Shown piece after piece: positions 1 through 9,927 of a stretch of DNA of 64,000 nucleotides. A model generated the notes under the pieces. It was not told the DNA's origin and ran no database searches. It saw nothing but the letters and a program-made list of their open reading frames with translations. Position numbers and translations under genes: made by a program. Source of the stretch: Paramyrothecium sp. XJ0827. Taxonomy: Eukaryota; Ascomycota; Sordariomycetes; Hypocreales; Stachybotryaceae. The stretch's first letter is position 1. Each line of letters opens with the position of its first letter. The stretch covers positions 3,410,001 to 3,474,000 of the forward strand of contig JAJFPB010000007.1 of the NCBI GenBank assembly GCA_020881915.1. The letters are read 5' to 3'.

Positions 1-1535
1 TCGTCGCCAGGATCATCGCCGCCACCGCCGCCACTTGAGCTACCGCTGCCGCTACCACCAGGTCCACCGGGAGGCGAAGGTCCTACTGGTATCGCGTTGC
101 TTGATACGAAATGAACAAGCTCGGAGGCTTCCTTGTACGTGCGTGGACTCAGGCCCTTGACCTGCTCCAGGATCATCTTCTGGCAGCGTTCCTTATCTCG
201 AATGAAGTCGAACCCATTAACGACCATGAATATGTAGGCCTTCTCTGCCGCCGCAGCCCAAATGAACTCCTTTGCGGACTGGGTGAAGTGGTTTGCTGCC
301 GACACGACGAAGACAACGACATCGATCTCCTCTTGGCGTGCAAAGATTGCTGTCGTCTTGGTCGTATCCGAATTCAGACCGGGAGCGTCGATAAGGGCGA
401 TGTCCACGACGCCATTGTTCAGGAGAGACTCGTCAATGGTTCTAGAGTCCTTGATGTAGATTTTGCATTGGGTATAAGTTTCGTTGTCAATGACGATTTT
501 CTCCAACTCTTCCAAAGAGAAGGCATCATAGGTGGATTCGTCAAGTCGATCATAGGTTGAATCCTTGTGCACGGCGTGTACTTCTTCAACGCCGGCATTC
601 TCCCGGGCGTCGAGAACCTCGCAGAAAATGGCAGTACACGGCTGCTGATCCTCGGGTAGAACTTTGCGTCGTAGCAGAGCGTTACAGAGGGTCGATTTGC
701 CAGCGTTCAAATCACCGGTGATCAGAACCTTGCTCGCTGTGTCCTCAATGCGGTCTCGGAGAGACAGCAGGTGTTTTATACTTGAACTGATTTTGCCATC
801 CAGCAAGGATGCTATTGAATTCTTCTCCAAAGAATGCACTAGTTCGGCCTGGTGCAAAGCGCCCAGCTTCAAATCCAACTTCAATATCGAGAATTCCTGA
901 GCTATCTGTGGCGACATAAGCCGGGGTTCCGGGGCAGCACGTTGCTCAGCGACTCGGCTCGACTCGGCTGCATCGCTATCGTAGGCAGTCAAAGACCTCC
1001 GCAGCGCATGTGGTGGGTTAGACATAGGCGAGTTGGGCGGCAGGTCGCCGATCGCCGAGTATGCATGTGCGAGTGCAGGGCGAGAACCTGAAATATCCAC
1101 GCTCTTTTCGGCTCTCTGGACCGACGGGTAATGAGCCGGCCAAGTCGTGTTCATCTTTTGCAGGCTCTGCAAAAGGTCCAGGACCTTGTTGATGGCGCGA
1201 CCGAGTGTTGCGCGCTGGGAGTTATACCACATTTGATGGATGGCGCCCGACTGTGGCCTGTCATAGTGGGTGGCCATATCCCACGCCCCGGTCGACGGCA
1301 TCCCAATACGATCCTCCCCCCCGACACTACCGTATCCAGAATCATCGAGGATCTGCTGCAGGCGGGCAGCGTGTTCAGATGTCGAGCCGTTGCCAACGGT
1401 CATGTAATTTGGTCGTGAGGCGGACGAGGAAGAGGCGGTCGGGTCGTCAGGCGAGTCGCCGCCGGACAAGGGTTGCGACGGCGGTGCCGCCGCACCCTTG
1501 CCCTTTCCGTTGTCGCTGAAGTAGTCCTGGCTCAT
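1..1535 (-). CDS. fzo1: Mitofusin Fzo1, N-terminal 511 residues (cut by window edge)
   Basis: Dynamin-like GTPase of the mitochondrial outer membrane that drives tethering and fusion of mitochondria. Reading from the ATG at 1533-1535 the frame stays open, without introns, to the window edge. The G1/P-loop is GDLNAGKST at residues 274-282, preceded by ASKVLIT, and followed by the fungal Fzo1 stretch RKVLPEDQQPCTA. The G3 motif is DAPG at residues 383-386. Near the edge the frame reads ELVHFVSSN and then a proline/glycine/serine/aspartate-rich insert. The first 200 or so residues are polar and probably disordered, with one conserved-looking patch (ALGRAINKVLDLLQSLQKMN). The heptad repeats and transmembrane part expected in a protein of about 900 residues lie outside the window. 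The gene is divergent from vps2 with 550 bp between the two start codons. The family call is secure; the protein's end is not visible. Confidence 0.96.
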   Translation of the reverse strand, partial: MSQDYFSDNGKGKGAAAPPSQPLSGGDSPDDPTASSSSASRPNYMTVGNGSTSEHAARLQQILDDSGYGSVGGEDRIGMPSTGAWDMATHYDRPQSGAIHQMWYNSQRATLGRAINKVLDLLQSLQKMNTTWPAHYPSVQRAEKSVDISGSRPALAHAYSAIGDLPPNSPMSNPPHALRRSLTAYDSDAAESSRVAEQRAAPEPRLMSPQIAQEFSILKLDLKLGALHQAELVHSLEKNSIASLLDGKISSSIKHLLSLRDRIEDTASKVLITGDLNAGKSTLCNALLRRKVLPEDQQPCTAIFCEVLDARENAGVEEVHAVHKDSTYDRLDESTYDAFSLEELEKIVIDNETYTQCKIYIKDSRTIDESLLNNGVVDIALIDAPGLNSDTTKTTAIFARQEEIDVVVFVVSAANHFTQSAKEFIWAAAAEKAYIFMVVNGFDFIRDKERCQKMILEQVKGLSPRTYKEASELVHFVSSNAIPVGPSPPGGPGGSGSGSSSGGGGGDDPGD

Positions 1536-2085
1536 CGTGGGAAGCTCAGTGCTGACAGCATGATCGAGCGGCGATGTAGGTTGTGGAGGAGAGGTGGTGA
1601 TGTAAGGTGAGGTACGGATGCAAAGGTAGATGTCGCGTTGATTTTTTGGGTGCTACCTTGTAACTGCTCGGTAATCGTGCAACAAAGTGATGTAGTCTGC
1701 AGCAGGGGCCAATCAGGTTATTGGCATGATTGCATGCATGATTTTGGGGCGGCAAATTGAACGCCTCTCCGTTTGCTGTGGGCCCTGGGCCATGTAAGGG
1801 CGGGAGAAGCTCGGCAAGCCCAAATTTCTTTATCTTATCATGTGAGCCGAGCAAGGAAGCGGGCCTGGGTAAAGTAAGGTAGCCTTGCAGGGGCCGTCGT
1901 GTACGAGCGGTTACGTAGTGCCAACGACAACGCATCCTTGGATTACCATACCCGTACTCTACCTACCTCACTTCTGCAAGGCAGCCCTTAAACAACCTCA
2001 AGCTCTCCTCCTGGCTTGCCCCGGCTTGAGCAGGTCGCACGACGAGCGCGAGCATCGCAATTGACGACTGAGCAATACCGCAACC
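1536..2085. promoter_or_regulatory. Divergent promoter region of fzo1 and vps2
   Basis: This 550-bp gap separates two start codons that point away from each other, so it must hold both promoters and leaders. It contains AAGGTA-type words around 1600-1620 and 1870-1885. Open frames here (for example minus strand 1546-1935) have no recognisable protein character. I see no clear TATA box or other defined site. Confidence 0.6.
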
Positions 2086-2928
2086 ATGAATGTGCGCAGC
2101 AGCGAAACATCTCCCCACGTCCATCACGGCGCTAATTGGTAGGCAGATCCTCGAATGGGCTTTCGGCAAGCGCATGACGCCTGCGGAACGTCTGCGCAAG
2201 AACCAGCGCATGCTTGACAAGGCAATCAGAGAGCTCGACCAAACCCGTGTCAAGCTGGAGAAGCAGGAGAAGACACTCATCCAACAAATCAAGACGAGTG
2301 CCAAAAACGGACAGATGGGCGCGTGCAAGATCCAGGCCAAGGATCTGGTGCGTACGCGGAGATATGTCGAGAAGTTCTTTGCCATGCGAAGCCAGCTGCA
2401 AAAGATTTCGCTGCGACTTCAGGTTCGTGGTTCCGTCGTCAGTCCTTGATGTACGCTAACGGTTGCTGTTCTCCCAGACTTACCGCACCAACGAACAAAT
2501 GATGCAAGCCATGAAGGGGGCTACGATGGCTCTAGGCAGCATGAATAAGCAGATGAACCTGCCCGCTCTCCAACGGATCGCCATGGAGTTTGAGCGCGAG
2601 AACGATATCATGGAGCAGAGGCAGGAAATGATGGATGATGCCGTTGACGATGCCATGGATGTTGGGGTCGAAGAGGAAGGTGATGAGGTCGTGGAGCAAG
2701 TATTGGAGGAAATTGGCGTTGACCTGAACCAAGCCGTAAGAACTGATCCCACCCGCGATTCAACATATTGGAATACTAATCATCCTCGCACAGCTCGGCG
2801 AAACACCCACGGCCCTCGGCAGCACCGCTGAAAGCGAAGGCCGCGTCGCCCAAGCAGTTGGCGGAGGGGGCGGCGGCGATCCCGTCGATGACGACCTTCA
2901 AGCACGCCTCGACAGTCTAAGGAAATGA
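2086..2928 (+). CDS. vps2: ESCRT-III subunit Vps2 (Did4/CHMP2)
   Basis: Core ESCRT-III subunit that polymerises with Vps24 and Snf7 on endosomes and recruits the AAA ATPase Vps4. Exons: 2086-2091, 2147-2422, 2478-2735, 2794-2928; the protein is 224 residues, close to human CHMP2A (222). The first exon is only ATGAAT, joined to ATCCTCGAATGG to give MNILEWAFGKRMTP, the family N-terminus; the intron has a branch-like GCTAAT. Helical core motifs include LDKAIRELDQTRVKLEKQEK, KDLVRTRRYV and MEFERENDIME. The C-terminus DDDLQARLDSLRK (residues 212-224) is a perfect MIM1 motif (D-x2-L-x2-RL-x2-LR) for the Vps4 MIT domain. The first donor, GTGCGC, and the second, GTTCGT, depart from the usual GTAAGT. 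The identity is firm; the six-base first exon is my model, supported by the family N-terminus. Confidence 0.95.
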
Positions 2929-4899
2929 GCACGGCACGAGCACGCGAACGAACGGTATATAGAGATTTTCCTTGGATGAAGGAACAAGGGGCTCTGGTCG
3001 CTATAGAGAGACCGTCCCGCATGTTGTTTTGTGTTTCAGATGAGCGGTCTTGCGTCCTCAATCTGGCCAGGCGGAGTTTGCTTTGTGGGCTATCCGTCTA
3101 GTGGAAGATGCTTATGAGGCCTATTTGCAACTAGGACAAGAAGTTTGGCAGGTTTTGATTTCCGAAGAGCGCTGTTTTACGTCTGGGAGTCTAGGATAGG
3201 GGCAATCGAAGCTTCTCTGCAAGAATTCCATATGAAATTTCATGTTTGCATCTACTTTTGTATCTGATTGGGTCGACTCGGGCACCGCATCCGGGTCAGA
3301 CATTCAGTTTGACAGTATGTTTCACCGCTCGATGCAGGATCTGGCAAGCATGCTGCCGAGTTGCGCTGCTGATTTGCTGTTGACCGGACGTAAAACTGAC
3401 AACACGGTTCATAAATGCTTCTGGACAGGATCAATCTGTATATTGGTATGTCCATGGCGTGCGAAACAACTATACATGGCTGGTTCGCGTGGGATGTGCT
3501 CATGCAAAGGAACGGACCGGGGCCTAAATACTTCCCATCGTTACTTACCCTTCAGAACCAGCAAAACCTGGATGCGGATGAGTGGGGGGCGCTGTGAAAT
3601 GGTAGCTCTTTGTTAAAGCCCAGGAATCAAAATCTGGTCTGTGCAAAATTGAAGCTGTTTGTCTATTACTCATGATTTTTTGCCAGCAAGTAGGCAAGAG
3701 CTCAGACGTAAGAGCTGCGTAGAGGCAACGACTACCGAGTAGTAGCTTGGTAAAATACCCTGAGAATACACCAAGAGTACTTGCAGCATCGTCATTGGGC
3801 TTTAAGAGGCGTCACATGGTGCCGCGCACAACCCAAGGGTGTCGACAGGTAAGGTACCTCACGTACAAGGGGTGGTTGGCAAACTGCTACTTCCGGCCAT
3901 TTGGGAAAGCTGCCCGTCCATTCATGGAGCCGGAGGCAGTCAATGGGGATTGGCACGGCGGGACAAGGAGGGGGGACCAACGGCGCTGCGCGGCTCAAAT
4001 GTGGAGGTCACGTCAAGGGACCTCGATTGTCACTCAAGCTTTGGCGCCTTACCGAAAGTGTTAGTGGATGTACAAGCGCTTGCAGTCGGCACCCTGCTGA
4101 GCTTGCCTCGAACAGGTGCCCCCGCCCTGGAGGTGCTCGGCCGCCCTCGCTGGCCAAGAAGAGGCCGCTCGCCGACTCCCCCTCCTCTCCGTCTTGCATC
4201 TATCAGTGGCGCTAGCATCCGAACAACCACCAAGACAGCATCACCATCACTGCGCCGTGATTGTTTGAGGTTCACGCGCTTCCCTGCTGACGCGCGTTCT
4301 AACGATACCGAGAGAACACTTCGGGCTTCTTTCGCGGACATTACCACTCAGGTATGTTTGCTTTCCCCTGCTCGATGCCGCTGTTTGGTCGGGAGACCTC
4401 CCACACTACGTCACCCACGTCCAGAATCGCCTTCCACGCTTTCGGTCACAAGACATTGATCCATTTTGCTATTCTGCTGCAGTTTTTTTTCTTTGCTTCT
4501 TTCTCTGCTTAATATCTGCTTCCATTCATGGCTGCAATTATCCACCGAACACGCCTCTCTACCCAACCACACTGCTCGTGAGCGTGTCCCAGGATTCATC
4601 ACTGACTTGCATCCGTAGAACAACCATCTCGTGCTCACATCTACGGCCAATACAGAAAGCACACTTTCTGAATAGACAACTCAAAGAACTTGGCAAGCTC
4701 TGCAGCTTTCATTTCGTCGACAGTCTGCGCATCGAAACTCGAGCCAAACCACATTACAACTTACTGGTGACCGCATCGGACCTGACGACTAACTGCGGCT
4801 TTCGACGGTTCATTCCATCTAGGTCCGCGCAATCTACACAAGCTGGCAGGCAACAAGCGTCGCAGCCTCTCCTCCACAGGAGGAGGTCTGCTGAACAGG
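2929..4899. other. Intergenic region between vps2 and ptc1
   Basis: Nearly 2 kb holding the vps2 3' end and the ptc1 promoter and leader. An AAGGTA-type word sits at 3848-3859 (GGTAAGGTACCT). The 4470-4900 part is CT- and CA-rich, as expected for a fungal 5' leader. Open frames such as 3839-4459 plus show no family motif. I see no RNA gene. Confidence 0.5.
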
Positions 4900-6712
4900 A
4901 TGTTTGGCGGTGGCTCTAGCTCCTCAGGATCCAAAGCTGAGGCGAGCGATGCAAAATCCGATAGCAAATCCCCTTCACCAGAACCAAGCCCTGGCGGGAC
5001 TGCCCCAACTCCCATAAAAACAACAGACCAGGCGGCCAGCGGCGAGAAGCGGAGTGGAAATGGCAGCCCTCCCAATCGTCATGACACTGGTGGATCTACC
5101 GACAAGAAGAGGAGAAGTAGTGGTGTCTCTAGCAAGGCCAGCAGTCTGATCGCCTCCGCCAAGAACAGCTTAAACTTCTCCCAGGACCGTCGTGCCAACC
5201 CTGAGTTGACGTCGCAGACCCCGTTGCAGAAACTGGGTAAGCAGGATCCTGCATTGGCTGTGCCTCAAGGCCAGCACAACAACTCGGCCGGAGAGTCGCT
5301 CCCTGGACCGAAGTCCACCTTCCGTGTTGGTGTCTGGGAGGACAGGAATAAGAAGTGCCGTCGTACAATGGAGGACACCCATGCTTTCCTCTACAATTTC
5401 CTCGACACCCCCGCTCCGGCTACCGATTCAACCACAAATGATAGATCTAGCCAGAACGAATCAGAAGCCGCAGCACAAGATATCGTCCAGTCTGACAATG
5501 GCTACTTTGCAATTTTTGACGGGCACGCCGGAACCTTTGCGGCTGACTGGTGCGGCAAGAAACTGCACATTATCCTGGAAGACATTATACGCAAGAATCC
5601 TAATGCACCCATTCCCGAACTCCTCGATCAGACATTCACAACTGTAGACTCCCAACTTGAAAAGCTTCCGCTGAAGAACAGTGGCTGCACAGCTGCGATT
5701 GCTGTCTTGCGTTGGGAAGAGCGGGTGCCCAGCGATCGATCTGCCACCGGCACGCTAGCACTTGCACCAGCCGCAGCTGCAATGGCCAAGGCATCAAAAT
5801 CCGACGAGGGTGAACAGTCTGTCAAGGCTGGCGACGCCGCAGATCTGAAAGTATCGTCAACCGAAGCTGCACACGCGCGCCTGAAGAAATCCGCGACTAG
5901 ACAACGTGTGCTTTATACCGCCAATGTCGGAGATGCTCGCATCATCCTCTGCCGCGCAGGCAAGGCTTTGCGCTTGTCATATGATCACAAGGGCAGTGAT
6001 GAGAACGAAGGCAAGCGCATCGCAAATGCAGGCGGTCTTATCCTCAACAACCGTGTAAATGGAGTGCTGGCAGTTACCCGAGCGCTTGGAGATGCTTATA
6101 TGAAGGATCTCGTGACGGGTCATCCATACACGACAGAAACTGTGATACAGCCAGATAGCGATGAATTTCTAATCATCGCATGTGACGGAGTAAGTATTTC
6201 CCACCCGTGGCATGTGCCTTACCTCCTGGTTTCTAATAAAGTCATAGCTGTGGGATGTCTGCGACGACCAGGAGGCCGTGGATCTTGTGCGCGGTGTCCA
6301 GGACCCTGTTGCAGCTGCGAAGCTTCTAGTTGATCATGCACTAAGTTGCTTCAGTACTGACAATCTGTCCTGTATGATTGTCCGATTCGATAAAGAGGCG
6401 GTTTTGCAGAGCCAAAGCAGCAACGATGCTGTGGCAGATATTGCGCCGAGTGCTGCGGGCAAGGTCAGTGAGGCAGATAAGATCGTTCAAGTCACCAAGG
6501 AAAAGATTGCGGCTGGCAGCACTCCGGCCATGGGTGTATCGGCAAGCAACAGTGGACGGGGTCATGATCCCGTGGCGGTCGAGGATGGAGACTTCGTGCC
6601 CACGGCGTTGCAGGGCTCGGTTGCCGAGGAGCCCGTCGTGATCGACACTGAGGACAGTCCTGAAGTCACCCCTAGTACGGAGCAGCCACCAACCAGAGCT
6701 GAAAAGTCATAG
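4900..6712 (+). CDS. ptc1: Type 2C protein phosphatase Ptc1
   Basis: Mg/Mn-dependent serine/threonine phosphatase; yeast Ptc1 dampens the Hog1 and cell-wall MAPK pathways. Exons 4900-6189 and 6248-6712 join GACGGA to CTGTGGGAT, restoring the PP2C motif DGLWD; the protein has 584 residues. Visible motifs: RTMED (155-159), DGHAG (207-211, metal-binding Asp207), GCTAA, VGDAR (Asp345), [26 protein letters not shown] (Asp429 to Asp433) and TDNLS (Asp468). WCGKKLH and the spacing fit Ptc1 better than other PP2C classes. Compared with the 281-residue yeast protein it has a polar N-terminal extension of about 140 residues rich in Ser/Pro/Gly, an alanine-rich insert of about 60 residues between RWEE and [11 protein letters not shown], and a disordered tail of about 100 residues. 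All metal-coordinating aspartates I expect are present, so it should be active. Confidence 0.93.
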
Positions 6713-9700
6713 CATACAACAGAGGGTTAGCTCCCTCGCATGTGCTTTGTACAACATGACGTATGCTGCTTAAGTTTACTTCAGGCGGTGGCCTACGATG
6801 GGATGCTACCGTTAAAACGTGGTATGATGTGGGGCGGTTTACGGCATTGTTATGTTTCTATCGAGTCTCATTATGGGCGATACACGAAAGGGTCATAGAA
6901 AAATGTGTCGATGACAATAACCACTTGTTAAGCTTTGCCAGCTTTTGGTGACGGAAGGGAACGCTGTTTGGTGGTCTTGCAGTCCAGCTGCTTTATCTAC
7001 CTTGCCCTGCAAGATGTATGCTATAGGCGTATAACCGATTTGTCTTGTGCTGCGAAGGATTCTTTCTCCTCACCTACCTCTGGTAGATCAACGGACTTGA
7101 TATGTCCTTGTCCATCTCAATACGTCTTGACGTCATTGTTCGTACTTTAAATCCCCCAACTGTGGTTATTTAGCCTCGGATGGCAATTCTCAGAGTGTTG
7201 GAAGGTTTGCTTGGGCCTTCAGCCGCAGCGCTGGATTGCAACGTCTGCGTTTGTTGAGAAGTGAAACTGTCCTAAGGAATACCTTTAGCCAAGAATGGGA
7301 ACATGTCAAGTTGATCCATCTACCAGACGTCGAGGGCCCGACCACCCACGTGGATAGGGCTTCCATGAGACTCCAGTGACGAGAGATGCTGGATGGTAGC
7401 CAGTGAGCAGCATCGTTGCTGCCCAAAGGGGTTACTACGTGACACTCCTTGGATGGATCAGCTTGCAAGGCAACATGGTTCCCAAACCACCACGAAAGGG
7501 ACAGTAGAAAGCGGCATCGATAGTCTCGGACGATGGAACACCCTCGGTTTGGGGGCGTTCGGGTGAGGAGACTAGCGATGGAATGGCGCACGGTCATGGA
7601 GCTATAGGTCCGACGCCAGGGCCAAAGCGGCACATGCCATACTGTTTGTTAATGACAACGGGATTAATAAGGACCGGAGAGGAGTAGGTAGAAGAATGGA
7701 GGAGACGGCAGCGCACGAGGCCAAGCATGTAAGCGTCGTCTTGAGTTTGAGCTGACCACGTAGTCTTTGGTTGAAACTCAACGGCATGGCTGGAGCCGTT
7801 TTGCAGAAGTTTATCTTGAAACGTTAAAAGTCCAGAACCCGTTTTGATAAGCATAGCTGGGGGAAAAGGCTGGACGTCTTCCCACTAGGCGGCTCAAGCA
7901 AGCCAACCTCCATTTGGGCAAATGAAGCCGAGTAAATTAGGAAAGGGGAAAAAAGAGGCTGCGCTTGGTGCAGCCACGACACTTGGGCTAACGTGCAGCC
8001 AATGGCCACAATTACGTCTTGGCGGGCTCAGCTGGCAGCGGGCTCCTCAATCGGGTCGCTCGCTTCTCGTTCGAAACGAAACAGGCGCCCACAATTGCCA
8101 TAATGGGGATTGGGGGGCATTGGTGATCGCAGCTCCTGACAGCTGGTCCCTGCGTCGTCCCGTCGTCGAGCGCCGCACATCTCTTGCGATCCCGAGATCA
8201 TGGTCGCGAGCCCAACGCCTCCGTCTATAAGCTTTTATCGCAATGCAGCGATCGCCCTGGATGCTCGATTGTCTTTCTCGTCGCGGGAGACCCGGGCGAG
8301 ATTGGATTTTGGGTTTCGGAAGCCCGATCGTTGGCTCCAGATGGGGAGACCAAATTCATTTCATGTGGAGGACGATCACAACGCCAACGCCGATCTACTT
8401 CTGAGCAATTACACCACGGCCAGAATCAGTCTGCTGTCAGGGGAAAGGGATGTGGGGGGGCCAGAGGAGGGCCTAGAATGCATGCTTGTCGTTGGTTGTA
8501 GTACCATGGATTTTTTAGCATTGGTCCATCTCGCCCCGGCCCCCGGGGAAAAGAGAAAGAGGAGGGGGGAAAGCACACCAAGAGAGAGTTGTTCTCTAGA
8601 GGCCCAGAACCGACCAAACCGAAAAAGGGCGCGATGCAGAGAAGGAATGGGAACATGGAGGAGGGCGGGCGCCCTTGATTCGTCCACATGCAGAGGCTCA
8701 GGAGGCTGGAAACCTCCACGTTGGAACCAACGGGATGCGCCGCGTGTGCTGGGCTGGGCGACAATTGCTCAGATCCTTGCCGGTTTCGACATCCTGAAGC
8801 CCCCCCCCTCTTGTGCAACACAATGCGCAGAATGAGTTGCGGTGCAGTCTCCTCGTCACGGGAAAGGGAACCCTTCCCAAGAAAACGACTAGAGGAAACA
8901 TCCGGGCCCCTCCCGGCCAGTCCCCCTCCCCTTAGCTGCACTTTGATATCATAAGGTGGACTAGAGCAATGGCTCGGTTCGTGATGGAAGACTAATGTAA
9001 GGTAGACACATGGACAGCTTAAGAGCAAGTCTCATTTTGCCTCCTCCTCCTCCTCCTCCTCCTCTCCCGCGTCGTTCGTGTAAAAGCTAGACTACTTCTC
9101 CATCCTTTTTCTATTCCCATGTGGCGTAACAACCCGCGCGTGCCTTGTCTCTCCTCCGCCGCGCGTATTTTGCTTGAATCATCGCTGCAAGGGCTCGTCG
9201 TGTCTCGGGCCTGCTCATACTGTGACCTCTTTTCCTTCTTGTCCCAATCGTCCTCCTGTCTCTCTGCCCCGATTCCAGCGAAGCGAATTGGTCTCGCAGT
9301 TCGGTCCGCGGATTGGCTCCTTGTGCGTCTGTCAATGTTCGTGGTTGGATTTCTATTCTCCCCCTGTCGAGCTCCTCTTTTTTTTTTCTGCAACGACCAG
9401 CATCCTTCCTCGTCCGTTCTTCCCCCTCCTCACTCTCCTGTTCGGGCCCTTAATCCGCACCCACTTGCACATCCACATCTTCCCCTGTCTCTCCACTTCA
9501 GACTGGTCCTTGTCTAGACCGGCATCCCTTTTTTATATTATCCATTCGTACTGTAACTTTTTCCTACCCTTTCTTCTCCCCAAGATCTAACGGTTGCAAC
9601 AGCGTGCCTGTGCTCCGCAATCCAAATTATCTCCTTCGAAACGGCAAATTGCTCCTCTCCTTCGGACCAGGGGATCGAATTTTAACTCATCGTCTCTGGA

Positions 9701-9927
9701 GTTCCGAAACACGCCTGTCCCCAGTCCGCGACCCCGACAATCTCATGTCCACGTCGTACAACCGTAGCTTCGCCTAGATGTCGATACCGGAGATCTCCCC
9801 CCTGACGATTTGGTGATATTCATCATACCATTTCCCTGATCTCAGCTACTCTGTCCGCCGCCTCTCGTCCAACTCCCCTTGACCGCCCCCTGCCGACTGG
9901 GCTCCCGAACCACGCCAACGTCGAGAC
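6713..9927. other. Long intergenic region and pyrimidine-rich leader upstream of the ADF-H gene
   Basis: About 3.2 kb without a recognisable gene. The stretch 9040-9600 is strongly CT-rich on the plus strand, a common feature just upstream of fungal start codons, and probably belongs to the promoter or 5' leader of the gene starting at 9928. Open frames at 7190-7633 minus and 8200-8835 plus have low-complexity, arginine/proline/serine-rich translations and no motif. Confidence 0.5.
9040..9066. repeat. (CTC)n microsatellite
   Basis: About nine consecutive CTC/CCT units at the start of the CT-rich leader upstream of the ADF-H gene. Confidence 0.9.

Noticed and set aside
8200..8835. 211-codon plus-strand frame
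   Set aside because: No recognisable motif, mixed low-complexity composition and no splice partners; it lies in the long gap before the ADF-H gene.
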